Of a DNA stretch of 64,000 nt, positions 23,701 through 34,743 are shown piece after piece. The position numbers were made by a program, and so were the translations under genes. Origin of the DNA: Xestospongia bergquistia (Eukaryota > Porifera > Demospongiae > Haplosclerida > Petrosiidae). Below the pieces are notes generated by a model that saw only the letters and a program-made list of their open reading frames with translations, was not told where the DNA came from and did not search any database. The stretch spans positions 19,062,446 to 19,126,445 of the forward strand of contig OZ014411.1 of assembly GCA_963965975.1 (NCBI GenBank), in the 5' to 3' direction. How positions within the stretch are numbered: the first letter of the stretch is position 1; every line of letters starts with the position of its first letter.

Positions 23701-24097
23701 TTAAAGTCAAATATTCTGTTCGTATTACATATTAAAGACGAGCCTATGTAGGCTACTTTGAAGGCAGATATCAATTCAAACAATATATCAATTTACATAC
23801 CTGAAGATAATCCAATGATCCCACACCTATACCAACAGCACATTCTTCACCTTTCTTAAGAATCTTCAATTCAAAATAATTTAACATTGGGTTGAGAGGT
23901 TCCAAAAGTTTAACTAAAGCAGTGAGGCCTCTGCCTCCAGAGTAAGTAATGATATTATCTTCAGCAGTTGCGTAAGGACCAGTATGAAGACGTCCATTTT
24001 TATGTAGGAAGACTGCTGGGCCTGACGACGCCTACAGAACAAAAAGCATCCCACTTATTATGATTACAAAGGGTGGGGCTAACACCTAACTGACCAT
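20766..24097 (-). CDS. SPRYD3: Double-SPRY protein, SPRYD3-like, copy A
   Basis: Minus-strand gene with five exons: ATG alone at 24095-24097, then 23801-24031, 22255-22363, 21989-22120 and 20766-21622, all with GT-AG junctions and matching phases. This gives 443 residues, close to the size I recall for vertebrate SPRYD3 (about 440). SPRY domain 1 covers about residues 2-155 (LNPMLNYFELKILKKGEECA, GWSEGGIGYHADDGHLYQE, GDIMGCGI, VFFTKNGEQVG, NGFYPLFG). SPRY domain 2 starts after GLHSMGEKI (DTSPSTYWHRSNGIKF, DIGFAQAIQ, CGIIFKN, VYFTRNGETIFE, LHPVIALCDIGDKVKVNLEP). It carries an acidic and Gly/Pro/Phe-rich insert (DEDDSSGSDMEPYSSEF) inside domain 2. SPRY domains bind protein ligands; no enzymatic role is expected. 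Intron 2 (22364-23800) is unusually long and holds the poly-G tracts. Confidence 0.88.
22905..22980. repeat. Imperfect (TAATAG)n repeat
   Basis: Runs of ataatagtaatagtaa and gtaatagtaatagtaa inside intron 2 of SPRY copy A. They generate the Tyr-rich shadow frame on the minus strand. Confidence 0.75.
23298..23319 (+). repeat. G22 homopolymer tract
   Basis: Twenty-two consecutive G residues in an AT-rich intron. A second G11 run lies at 23485-23495, followed by a C-rich stretch (gcccccttcacccccaccct). They can form G-quadruplex or hairpin structures, or may be assembly or sequencing artefacts in length. Confidence 0.85.
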
Positions 24098-24318
24098 TTT
24101 GTCTATTCTTTTTATTCTTGCTCCTTTCAGTCCTTTTGGTAGCTCCTTCAGTTTCAATTATCAATAACTATAATAACCCGACCAATCAAAACTAATAGAT
24201 TAATCGAAGAATACTGAAAGTTGACAGCTAGCACATTTAAATCTTTTGGGCGTGGCACATGTTCAATTTGTCCTCGCCCTCGTCCTGTTCTCATTACTCA
24301 GCAGAACAATAAAGTCTG
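24098..24318. promoter_or_regulatory. Bidirectional promoter between SPRYD3 paralogues
   Basis: Only 221 bp separate the two start codons, and both 5' UTRs must lie inside it. It contains a CCAAT sequence (gaccaatcaaaac, 24180-24192) and no obvious TATA box. Head-to-head spacing this short normally means shared control of both genes. Confidence 0.65.
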
Positions 24319-27300
24319 ATGGTAAGAAACACAGCTTGCCTTTTAAATATTGTCGAGACCCTAACAGTAATATACCAGTCACTGTTGTGTCTTATTACAG
24401 GCAGGATCTGCTAACGTTGATCCTAAATCCTCAGGCATCAAGCTACATTATAAAGGTCGTTTTCTATCTGGTCCTAGCGCAAAAGTTGAAGATGATATTA
24501 TCAGTTTCACTGGTGGGGGAGGGTCAGTGGCTTTAGTAAAGCTAGTGGAGCCAGTCAATCCAATGTTGAATTATTTTGAATATGAGATATTGAACCGTGG
24601 TGAAGAGTGTGCTATTGGTATTGGTGTAGGAGCTTTAAACTATCCACAGGTAAGATCACATCTGGTGAGGAAGGAAACCAAGTAGAAATGCTGTTAATAA
24701 ACCCTAAACCTTCAAAAGTATAAACGCCATTTTGGGGTGGATTACCTAAAGCAGTGTCATTCCATAGGCCTTGTAGTGCACGTGTTGTGCATAATATTAT
24801 ACAGTAGCTATCAGCTTGTTTGCTGAGATGTTGTAGATAACAGATTAAGTTAAGAGGATAGAGTTTAATAGTAGCAACATACACAAAAAGCTGAATTTTG
24901 TTTCTGTGACCAAAATTATCATTATGGGGAATCCCCTAACATGGCTGATTTCCTTAATTGTTTTGATAAAATCATTTCAAGTATTTTAACAATATTTCGT
25001 TGTCTATATATGATATCAGTGTTCTTCATCTTTGAGTTACCAGGAGCACATCCGTGTTGTGTTAATGCATTCCTGGTATCATAGGTGGATCTAGGGGCTA
25101 AAATTATATTACATAATGTGCAACAGAAAATTTTGTTATCTTATTGGTATTTATGAACTATTATATAATAATCTGCCAGTTGTTAATCAATAATATAACC
25201 TGCAATACAATACTTAAACATTATTGCAGTTAGCTTAATATTTCTGGGGACAGTCCTAGCTTGAGATAGAGTGAGGTTCATTCCCTCAGATCCACCTATT
25301 TACATACTGTATATTTTGTATGCCATTACATATTGATATATCATGGCTAACAGGGTCGTATGCCAGGATGGAACAGAGATAGTATTGGCTATCATGCTGA
25401 TGATGGTAAACTATTTCATGAAAAAGGTTATGGAGCTAACTTTGGTCCTACATGTACACAAGGTAATATATAACAAACATCACTGTATAATACCATTTGT
25501 CATGACATACTTACAATAACAACTTTTCTTATGTAAATGTGCAGCTTATATGTAACACATAGCCATTACATTTACTAAAAGCCTTCCACATTTGTTGTTT
25601 TTACGTGTATTATAAGCAATATTCAGTAAAAACTATAATCCTTAAATGATATATTTAAGCAATGAATTTCATTCAATCTATTATAAAAGTGTATATCTCT
25701 TACTATGTATATAGGTGATATTATGGGGTGTGGTGTTGACTTTGATACTGATGTTGGCCAAAACTATGTCAAGGTATTCTTCACTAAAAATGGACGTCAG
25801 ATTGGTGAGTCTCAAAAAATGAAGAGACCTGTTCATGGACTCTATCCATTATTTGGTAAGTTTATCTTAATAACATTTATTGTATTTTCATACCAGCACC
25901 ATATACACTTCAAAAATATTATGCATCATGCAGGCACATCATTTTGTACTTTTATTCTGTTATAGTTTTTAGACAAATCATGTCTCCATGTGGTTTTATA
26001 TTGAGAGGATAACTTAGTGATGTGATCATTGTTACAGTTCTGTCATAAAGCACTTATAGTTATATGATGGCACTTGTTTATGTCCCAATGCTGAAGACAT
26101 TATAATATTAAATCTTTATCCTTGAATTTACAAATCAATGCTTCTGCATTTGGTGGTAATACAAGCTTGATGAGCATGACATAAGTTGAGCAATAAACAC
26201 TTTTCTAGAGAACCTGATAACTTGCTATATTTCCTACTTCCAACTCCAAAACACATAGTTGTACAGATAGCATTTGCCATCTTAGGCACTGACTTTAGAC
26301 TATTTCATTCCCTATGTTGTTAAAAGTATGTACATTTAGGACAAATGGTTTCCAATGCTAATTTCGATTGTCTAAAACTCAAACCGTTTCAGGGAAGTAC
26401 TTCCTAGATAGTGGTGCTTCTTTACCACCATATTACTTTCCTACTATACTGTATTTAGTTTTGCCCTTTACATTCTATGTGAAAGTCTGTTATAGTGGAA
26501 TAAAGGATTTGAAAGCCATAGCAAGGTTTTGTTGCTGTTATGCACACATTACTGTAATTATTGCTCACACAGTGACAGTAAGGCCTAATAAAACTCCAGT
26601 CTAAAATCTGCTTACACTATTGGTTAGCAAAATTTTAATAGATAATTTTCTTTAGGTCTCCACAGTCATGGTGAGAAAATATGTTATCGAGGACATTGGC
26701 ATCGTGTCCCTGAAACTCTACAAGAACCTATGGAACTGGATATTTCACCGTCCACTTACTGGCTTCGATCAAATGGGGTTAAATTTGTTGATGATGGTTT
26801 GACACTGGAGTATGCTGGTGAAGGTGGTAACATACAAGATGTGTCTATTGCCCAAGCCAATTTTCCGATAAGTTCAACAAATCATTATTTTGAGCTAGAA
26901 ATATTGGAGTGTGGCGTCACTGGTGCTATAGCAATTGGTTTAGCAAAAACCACTTATCCATTAAATAGACATCCTGGTTGGAATGCTGGTGCTGTAGGCT
27001 ATCATGCAGACGATGGAAAATTATTTAAAGAGAAAGGAATGGGAGAAGAGTTTGGACCAACATGTACATCAGGAGATGTAATGGGTTGTGGTGTTCGATT
27101 CACAAGCTTGGAAGATGACGATTTACTCAATGGTTACGACAGTGAATCAGACACAAGCCTACCTGAAGAGGTTACAGAAAGACGGCCATTTCATTTTGGT
27201 GATGAGTACTCATCTGATGAGGACTATGAAGACTATTTTGGTGATCCTCCTCTCGGACTTTTTGGAGGACTTCGAGGTTTACCTCCACCACCAATGCCAC

Positions 27301-27491
27301 TGGTACGTTCCATATCAAAACAAAAATCAAAAAAAGAAGGAGGCAGGACAATTATGGTCTATTTCACCAAAAATGGTGAAGAGATAGGAGAAACCGAGTG
27401 TACTCTACCCTCTGGAGGTTTTTATCCTGTAGTAGCTATGTTAAGTAGAGGAGAGAGAATCAAAGTAAATTTGCAACCGTTTAGTGGATAA
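24319..27491 (+). CDS. SPRYD3: Double-SPRY protein, SPRYD3-like, copy B
   Basis: Five exons: ATG alone at 24319-24321 (last codon of exon 1), then 24401-24649, 25354-25462, 25715-25855 and 26656-27491. All have GT-AG junctions and phases 0,0,1,1. The product is 445 residues. Domain 1 includes GSANVDPKSSGIKLHYKGRF, PVNPMLNYFEYEILNRGEEC, GWNRDSIGYHADDGKLFHE, GDIMGCGVDF, VFFTKNGRQIG and HGLYPLFG. Domain 2 follows GLHSHGEKI (DISPSTYWLRSNGVKFVDDG, HYFELEILE, GWNAGAVGYHADDGKLFKE, GDVMGCGVRF, VYFTKNGEEIGE, FYPVVAMLSRGERIKVNLQP). The insert in domain 2 is acidic (SSDEDYEDYFGD) with a PPLGLFGG and LPPPPMP tail. Exon sizes 3 and 5 nearly equal those of copy A, so the pair arose by inverted duplication. 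The start choice removes a false signal peptide (see rejected items). Confidence 0.9.
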
Positions 27492-27920
27492 AGTAGACAG
27501 TGTGGTGTGTACTAGTTGATTTTTAAGAAAAAGTTATTTATCATAGTTACGTCTCAGTACTGATTATAAAAAAAAATTCTAAAAATTATTTACCCACTTT
27601 TATATTCTATAGAATGTATTAAGTTGTTTTAAAATTGTATTTTTTTAAACTTTCCTTACAGTCTGTATTTTGTTCTAATAACTCAGAGTGGACTCTTTTA
27701 ATAAAAACAAGCATATCAGCCAAGACAAGTTTGCCATTATATCTTGCTATTTTTCATTACAAATAGTTGCATTATCTTGATTCTATCCCCACCATGCATA
27801 TTTATAACAATATATTAATTATACACAACATATATATATATATTACACATATAATGGAAACTTCCTTACAATAACTGAAAGAAAATTAATGCAGCAACCA
27901 CAAATTAGTCAATGTTGACT
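27492..27920. other. Convergent 3' flanks of SPRYD3-B and MRH gene
   Basis: No gene. Candidate poly(A) signal aataaaa near 27700 for the SPRY gene, and a short (AT)n run at 27830-27842. Confidence 0.45.
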
Positions 27921-30145
27921 TCAACAAGCATATTTAGTAAATACATGAAAGTGAGCCTGGTTAGATTCTTTGAAATGTTCCATAACTGGCCCCTCTATAG
28001 TAACATTAGCCTGACATACAAAATAGATCCTAGCTTCATAGCGAGTAATGTGGTCAACCATATCACCATTATAATAATCCAAGTAGACACCTAAGAAAAA
28101 TTTATACTTGTATTCATATATCTATAAATGATATTCATTATTTACAACCACACAGGCTCATCCCAAACAAACTACAGCCTGTTCATGTTACCTTTGACCT
28201 TTGCTTTTCTGCCATAATTTTACTTTTTCCTGTTCAATAACAAAACATAAGGTACAAAATTAAAACAACTATACTTTAAGGTACAAAACAAAATTGCCTC
28301 TGTGCAAGTCTGCAATCAATACATTTGATGGTTCTGAAGTTAGCTATATTACCCATGAACAAAGATGGCCCATAAGGACAAATATAAATTTATGTATTAA
28401 AACAATTTACAAGGTCAAAGTTAATGTGAATAGGCTTTAGTATTCATGAAAATTTCTAAATTTGAAATTTTGGCTCCCAAATGCATCACCAAAGGCCATT
28501 CAAACATTCCACTTAGTGACTGTTTGTTGTGATACTACACACATGATAATAACTAATTACATAGTGATTGTTCACATGACAACTATACATTTTATTACAT
28601 CATACTATACAGGTTACTGTCCTTGAGTGCAAGCAACTTTAATTTGGCAAACCTAAAATTTGTCAAAAGAAATGAGTTCCCAATGTTAGTATCAGCTATT
28701 TCTTAAAACTTCTTTCTATCTTGTCAGTTAAACTTAGTATATAATAAATTTTAAAAAAGATAAATTACAAGCTCAATATAAGTTACTGGTGAGTTGAGGA
28801 CAATCACATGATGGTTTTACCATACCCACTAAATAACTTACCATCATTAAATGGGTTTGGTTCAAAGGTAGCAACATCAAGACTCCCAAGAGATATGCAC
28901 TTTTTAGTATCTCCTCTATACTATTCATAAACATTAAAAAGAAGACAATAAGTACATGTTTTAATACATGTATTTTGATAAGAATGTTTCAATATTCAAT
29001 GACGTAATACACATGTGACCATATAACAACTACTTATGAGATAGTAACGACATATGTGTAGCTGAACACTATAATCTAACTAACCAAAAACACTGGTGCA
29101 GTTCCAGAGCATGGGGACATAGGAGTGGCCACATTTTGACATATTGCCAACTGCACGCTAATATTTACAGTATCAGAGAAGTTAGGATTTGTGAGTAGAT
29201 TGTCTGCTGTGCTGACAACAGTCTGTTTGAAAAAATACCTGGAAACACACAAACTATTTTTACTCAACTATATAAAACACTAAAAGCACTCTATTATTAT
29301 AATTAATAATTGCAGAGTGCTTTAACATAAGGCAACTACTCCAAATAGTGAAACAGTATTACACCTTATATCTACATATGTATGTATATGTCACAATTAG
29401 GCATGTCATAATTACTTTATCCAAAACCACAGGTATGCAAGATTACATGTTTAGACATGTCATGCGAAAAGAACAAAGAACAAAAGTACCTGAAACTATT
29501 TAAATAACGCAATGTTGCTTACAAGAGATCTTGAGTAGTGTCAAAACTGTATACTAAATTAAATGCTTCATTCTTTGTATGAAGTATTAATACTAAAATT
29601 AAGTTAACTATTTTTAATTTTTTTTTCTTTTGAATTAGGGTAGATAGCCAAACTAAGACATGATTGAAATAATATTATGTATGATCAATTATTACTTACT
29701 TATATATAGGAGTATTTATGTATTCCTAATAGTCATATATAGGCAACCATTGAAATAAACAGCTAATATAATTCTGAATGGAGAGTCAACATAAAAAAAC
29801 ATTAAATGGATCTATTTAGTAAACTAAATATAAACAGTTATGCCAACTATCAATCTGATCCCATACTAAAGAATAAACTAAGTTCTACACATTGCAGCTC
29901 ATTTTATGTATTTTTGTTAACTAATAGTAAATACACATCATTATGTTAATACATTTTCTGAATTTTTATTTTATGGGAACAACAGTACACCACATAACTG
30001 ACTAGTAATATGTACAAACATACTCTTTCTTTAAAGCTGACAGGTCATAATTTTTCCCATTCACATTGTAAGTGCAATCATGAACGTCTCCTGCACATTT
30101 GCTAATCAAGAGCAACAGGGACACAATAATAAATGCAGCCTTCAT
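27921..30145 (-). CDS. Small secreted MRH-domain protein
   Basis: Minus-strand gene with four exons: 30024-30145, 29085-29238, 28842-28920 and 27921-28090. All junctions are GT-AG and the phases fit (2,0,1); 174 residues. It has a signal peptide (MKAAFIIVSLLLLISKCAG) and then one MRH domain: CTYNVNGKNYDLSAL, VQLAICQNV, CSGTAPVFLYRGDTKKCISL, YYNGD, ITRYEARIYFVCQANVT. The YxxGD segment, the Arg/Glu in RYEARIYFVC and the paired cysteines match the mannose-6-phosphate-receptor-homology fold (M6PR, GNPTG, OS-9, Atg27 groups). It ends at KYAC with no membrane segment and no KDEL. It is therefore predicted to be a soluble luminal or secreted glycan-binding protein. Which MRH subgroup it belongs to is not resolved. 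Confidence 0.82.
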
Positions 30146-30181
30146 TGTCTCTTCCTATTGTGGTACAGTGGTACTATACAA

Positions 30182-30215
30182 CACGTGATAGGGTAGCCCA
30201 CAGGGCTACCACGTG
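30182..30215. promoter_or_regulatory. Palindromic pair of CACGTG boxes upstream of MRH gene
   Basis: CACGTG occurs at 30182-30187 and 30210-30215, flanking a small hairpin (gggtagccc / ggctacc). The block is nearly its own reverse complement. It lies 37-70 nt upstream of the MRH gene start. The right box reads accacgtgac, close to the GTCACGTGAC 'CLEAR' element that controls lysosomal genes in animals. Confidence 0.6.
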
Positions 30216-30544
30216 ACTACTAAATTACCGCACAAGATAATTATATGTCATGCCATCTAATTAACAACAGCACGTCCTGTTGTTCTATACTACTTACAAA
30301 ATTAAATTCAAGTATCATCCTGAAGACTCAACGAAATTAACGTCTTACCTTTAGCCATTGAATTATTTGTAATGTCATGAGTTATGCTACTGTGAAATAA
30401 GAGTTGTTGTGATATCTTCATTTTTAAGAAATTAGACTAGACATTATTATTTTTCTTAAAATATAATACAAGGAAAATGATATAAAAGTAAGTGTATACA
30501 ACAAAATATTTGATAAATAACACATAAATTTAGATTATAAATTT

Positions 30545-31123
30545 CTAAGTTCTTTGGAAAGCATACAGGGACTTCTTGATATCTTCAAGAAATACCTGGT
30601 TCACCTCACTAGGAAATGTACAGTTCCTTAACTGATCTTTCTTCTTCATTTCACACAAATGATATGATATAGCAACTACATCTACTATATTCTGAGTGAT
30701 TTGCACAGTGTCTGGATTACAAGACATCAGTTCCTTTGTTTCAACCAATATCTGCATAATAAAATTAAAGAAATTGTTATCAACAGCTATGGTATAATAA
30801 TACCACCAATACAATAGGATGCTACTTACTTTATATATATCTGACAGTACATGATGTAGTAGCTGTAATACAGGTATACATTGAGGTTTAAAAATACTGC
30901 CATTGTAAACTGTTATGGTACCCAAGTCAATCTTGCTCTCAACAATACTACTCCACTGCTGTTCCCAGTCCTGTATTATCGAAATCAGTTTCTTTGTGGT
31001 ATCTGACATCAACAAGAACATCTTGCTGTTGTTAGTGACATCTTGCAATGATAAGGTAGTAAACTGCTCCAGTAGACTGTTTAAAACAACAGTAATGCTG
31101 TTAAACGTATTGGTGATCTCCAT
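30545..31123 (-). CDS. Array family protein, reverse copy R1
   Basis: Two exons on the minus strand: 30830-31123 (98 codons) and 30545-30751. They are joined by a 78-nt GT-AG intron (30752-30829, phase 0); 166 residues. It starts MEITNTFNSITVVLNSLLEQ, an amphipathic helical region. The family core KIDLGTITVYNGSIFKPQCI follows, then IPVLQLLHHVLSDIYK at the intron. Exon 2 has ILVETKEL, VVAISYHLCEMKKKDQLRNC, TFPSE and DIKKSLYAFQ. There is no signal peptide or membrane segment in the spliced form, so it is probably cytosolic. I recognise no known family. The intron has no stop in frame; retention would insert a hydrophobic segment. Confidence 0.75.
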   Translation of the reverse strand: MEITNTFNSITVVLNSLLEQFTTLSLQDVTNNSKMFLLMSDTTKKLISIIQDWEQQWSSIVESKIDLGTITVYNGSIFKPQCIPVLQLLHHVLSDIYKVSSILLYWWYYYTIAVDNNFFNFIMQILVETKELMSCNPDTVQITQNIVDVVAISYHLCEMKKKDQLRNCTFPSEVNQVFLEDIKKSLYAFQRT

Positions 31124-32130
31124 GACTAAATAACAATTTTAATTCATCACTTGAACAAACAGACTTCTTTTATAACAGAAGTTCATATTACATATCCTGT
31201 AATGTAACATCACACCTGGACCCCTTGGATGTATACATCCTGCATAGTCATGATGTTTGTGTTATATTAATTTATTTAGTTATAATTTTATTATTATTAT
31301 AATACTAAAATAATTGATAAATTAAAGGATAAATCCTTGTTGTCAGAAGGATAGTAGTAATTGCTTTACACCATAAGAGAATGCTTCTAATCAAAACAAT
31401 CATTGCAATAATTGAGGCTGTCACTATAATTGTTTCCTCACTCACAGACAACTTGGGAAGTGTATCATCCTGATCATGAAGGGTAACTAAATTAACATCT
31501 TATCTTTATCCGTAATGTCATGAGTTATGCAACTGTGAAATAACAATTGTTGCAATATCTTGACTTAAAAGAAATTGTGTAGGCACAAACTCTCATCTCT
31601 CATACAGATTTAAACATTAGCCATGCTATTCTATTACTGCAATACATACACCATATGAACTACTACATTATTGTCATAATTATGAGCTTAACTTGTTAAT
31701 GTTCACTGTTAAATAGACTGGTTGATTTAACAAAGTCATGTATTCTTTTATCTACATTAAAATAGCACAAATAACTTCCATAATGAAGTGAGCCAAATAT
31801 ATGATATTGACACATAAAAATAGATTACTTGTGTGAACAAGAGCAGCTAGTACTGTGTGTCTTTAGGATTGCATATTCTGATTAGTTAAGCAAAATGAAT
31901 TTCATGGATACTAGCTAGGGAACATGTGTATACAATGACTAATAAAATAATCAATAGACACTAGCCTATACAAGAGTAGCTGGGATATTGGTACTTAACT
32001 GTAACTAATAGGCACATGGTCAAAATTACCATCTACTCTCAGTATTCCCACATATACCCAAACAAAATTGAAGTTCATATTCAGAGCAATTCAAATGAGA
32101 TGCATCTATAATATAATAATGTGAAACATA
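31124..32130. other. Array spacer, duplicated sequence
   Basis: No gene. The region from about 31590 to 32110 (taaacattagccatgctatt... through agcaattcaaatgagatg) recurs upstream of the other forward copies (33.97, 40.48 and 43.95 kb). It is the common 5' block of the array unit. Confidence 0.55.
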
Positions 32131-32159
32131 CATACATAATCTATTTAATTTAAAAAGGT

Positions 32160-32560
32160 GGGGTTAATGTGTGATGTCAGAGATAACACTGATGTTAGGT
32201 TAACCTATGATGAGGAAAGTCGAGTGTGTCAGTAATTATTATAGTGTTATAAAAGCAACTGGTAGAGTCTACTCTACTATCTATAATACAATAACGTGAG
32301 GTGTACATACGGATGACGTCAATCTATTTAATTAAAAATAAGATGCATACTCAATATAACCTCTATAATATAATAATGTGAAACATACATACAGATGACG
32401 TCAATCTATTTAATTTAAAAAGGTGGGGTGAATGCGTGATGTCAGTGATAACAATCATAACACTGAGCACAGGATGTAAGGTTGACCAGTGATGGGGAAA
32501 GTTGAGTGTGTCAGTAATTATTATAGTGTTATAAAAGCAACTAGTTTATATGTATAGACT
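32160..32560 (+). promoter_or_regulatory. Duplicated promoter module of copy F1
   Basis: Two successive copies of the same module occur, 282 bp apart at the TATA boxes. CRE-like TGACGTCA is found at 32314-32321 and 32396-32403, aaaggtggggt at about 32154 and 32421, and gtgtgtcagtaattattatagtgttataaaagcaact with TATAAAAG at 32248-32255 and 32530-32537. Only the second TATA lies at the usual distance (about 107 nt) from an ATG (32637). Confidence 0.65.
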
Positions 32561-32636
32561 ATTGTCATAAAAAAGCCATTACACGTAAATATCTCTCGAG
32601 TACTGACTGCATTCAAAACTTAATTCAAGAAACAAA

Positions 32637-33202
32637 ATGAGTCTTAGTGAAGTTAAAGATATTGCCAACACTTTAGATAACATTGCTGTACTTCTAAACA
32701 AGATGGAGAAGCAGTTCAATGCCTTAGACTTCAGCAATAACAAGACAACCTCTTTTATTACAGATGCCCTGAGAAGACTCAATAACATGATACTAAACTG
32801 GCAAGAACAATGGAGTGCAGCCATGATTAATAATGTTGACTTAGGCACTGTAACTGTTTATAAAGGCAACATTTTTAAACCACAAAGTATACCAGTAACA
32901 CAATTACTTCACTCTGATGTACATCAAGTAAGCTTTGTAATTTAATTGTTCAGATAAACTTATAATGCTTTCTCTGATTTTAGATTTTGGCTGAAACTGA
33001 AGAAGCCCTACCTGAAAATCTTCATACACAAGTGTTAGAAAAAGTCACCAACATCATCATGATCTCTAGTTACCTCTTTGAAATGAAGAGGAAAGGACAA
33101 CTAAGGCATTGTGTTTTTCCTTGTGACCAAGACAAGGAAACATTAAAAGACATTAACCAGTCATTACTATCATATCAGGGATTACAAATTTATTGTCAAT
33201 AA
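32637..33202 (+). CDS. Array family protein, forward copy F1
   Basis: Exon 1 is 32637-32927 and exon 2 is 32984-33202, with a 56-nt GT-AG intron in phase 0; 169 residues. MSLSEVKDIANTLDNIAVLL then NKMEKQF form an amphipathic N-terminal helix, and ALRRLNNMILNWQEQWSAAM a second. The core is NVDLGTVTVYKGNIFKPQSI with IPVTQLLH. It lacks three residues (VLS) that other copies have before SDVHQ, a 9-nt deletion next to the intron. Exon 2 has ILAETEEALPENLHTQVLEK, SSYLFEMKRKGQLRHCVFPC and DINQSLLSYQ. Probably cytosolic and helical; function unknown. Confidence 0.75.
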
Positions 33203-34638
33203 AATATAACATACTTACATATAATTATACTGTATTACCACATACATTATACATACATAATAATATTATTGTTTTAATTGTTTTTACTGTTCATTTCTTC
33301 ATTATTTTGAAATCAACAATTGCAAGTCCATTTTAAACTATAAAAAAGTGGTGGTATTTATTATAAAACTAAAGGGAAAGGCATGAACATGCATTGTGCA
33401 TGATCATTCATGATCAGACTGGCTTATTCATTACTTATATAGATATATTACGTATCATTCTATCATCTTGTCTCTAGACCCACACACTAACTTGAGTTGA
33501 CTTTTGTGTCCTAGCTAATCAATGTGACATGGATGTTGAAATCTAGGCCAGGAAACTGCTTCTCCATCTTGTTTAGAAGTACAGTGATGTTATCTAAAGT
33601 ATTGGTAATATCTTGAACTTCACTAAGACTCTTTTTTTTCTTGAATCATATTTTTGACTACAGTTAGTATTGCATATATAACTAAACTCTACATCATAAC
33701 ATACTAACTAACTACATTAATCCACTTTCTTCCTATGTTGCATCATAGGTTAACCTAACATCCTGCGCTTCAGTTCCCTCACTCACAGCCACCTCCACCT
33801 TTTTAATTAAATTCATTTGAGCGTAATACATCCTGTAAGCACTCAACACAACTAACGTCTTCCCTTTAATATCTTGCCTTACCCATAATGTCATGAATTA
33901 TGCTACTGTGAAATAACAGCTGTTGCAATATCTTAACTTAAACATAACTGTATAGACACTAGCTTCATCTCTCATACAGTTTTAAACATTAGCCATGCTA
34001 TTCTATTACTGCAATACATACACCATATGAACTACTACATTATTGTCATAATTATGAGCTTAACTTGTTAATGTTCACTGTTAAATAGACTGGTTGCTTT
34101 AACAAAGTCATGTATTCTTTTTATCTACATTGAAATAGCACAAATAACTTCCATAATGAAATGAGCCAAATATACGATATTGAAATCTATAAAAATAGAT
34201 TATGGTTGTGTGAACAAGAGCAGCTAGTTCTGTGTCTTTAGGATTGCATATTCTGATTAGTTAAGCAAAATGAATTTCATGGATACTAGCTAAGAAAGAT
34301 GTTTATACAATGACTAAGAAAATAATCAATAGATCTATACAAGAGTAATATTGATACTTAAAATATAACTATATAGTAGGCATATTGTCAAACTTCCATC
34401 TACTCTAGTATTCCCATATATACATGAACAAAATTAAAGCTGATATTTAGAGCAATTCAAATGAAACTAGACAAATACATACTCAATATAATAATGTAAA
34501 ACATAGTTGATATACTAACAGGATGTAGGTCGCTCTAATAAATTTAATTTAAAAGGTAAGGTCACAAAAGTGCAGGATATTAGGTTTACCTGTGATGAAA
34601 CCACAACGGCAGGAAGTCGAGTAATGTAATTAGTTAGT
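33203..34638. other. Array spacer with exon-1 relic
   Basis: At 33541-33631 (minus strand) a piece of the family's exon 1 is preserved (SLSEVQDITNTLDNITVLLN, then KMEKQFPGLDF). Its start codon has changed from ATG to AAG. The rest is duplicated array spacer, including the 3' flank motif catgcattgtgcatgatcat shared by the forward copies. Confidence 0.65.
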
Positions 34639-34743
34639 GATATTATAAAAGTAACTTGTTTATGGCGTAGAGTTTAGTTAAACTTTTACACGCAAATATC
34701 TCCCGGGTACTGACTGCATTCAAAACTTAATTCAAGAAACAAA

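Noticed and set aside
24246-24321. Hydrophobic leader (VQFVLALVLFSLLS) before SPRYD3 copy B, read as a signal peptide
   Set aside because: No ATG exists in that frame. Using ATG 24319-24321 with acceptor 24400 gives M-AGSANVDP, and the paralogue has exactly the same structure with no leader. SPRYD3-type proteins are intracellular.
32579-32848. Opposite-strand frames over the forward copies (MPKSTLLIMAALHC...) and over the reverse copies
   Set aside because: They recur only because the genes are duplicated. They are exact antisense shadows of the spliced family exons and show no independent conservation.
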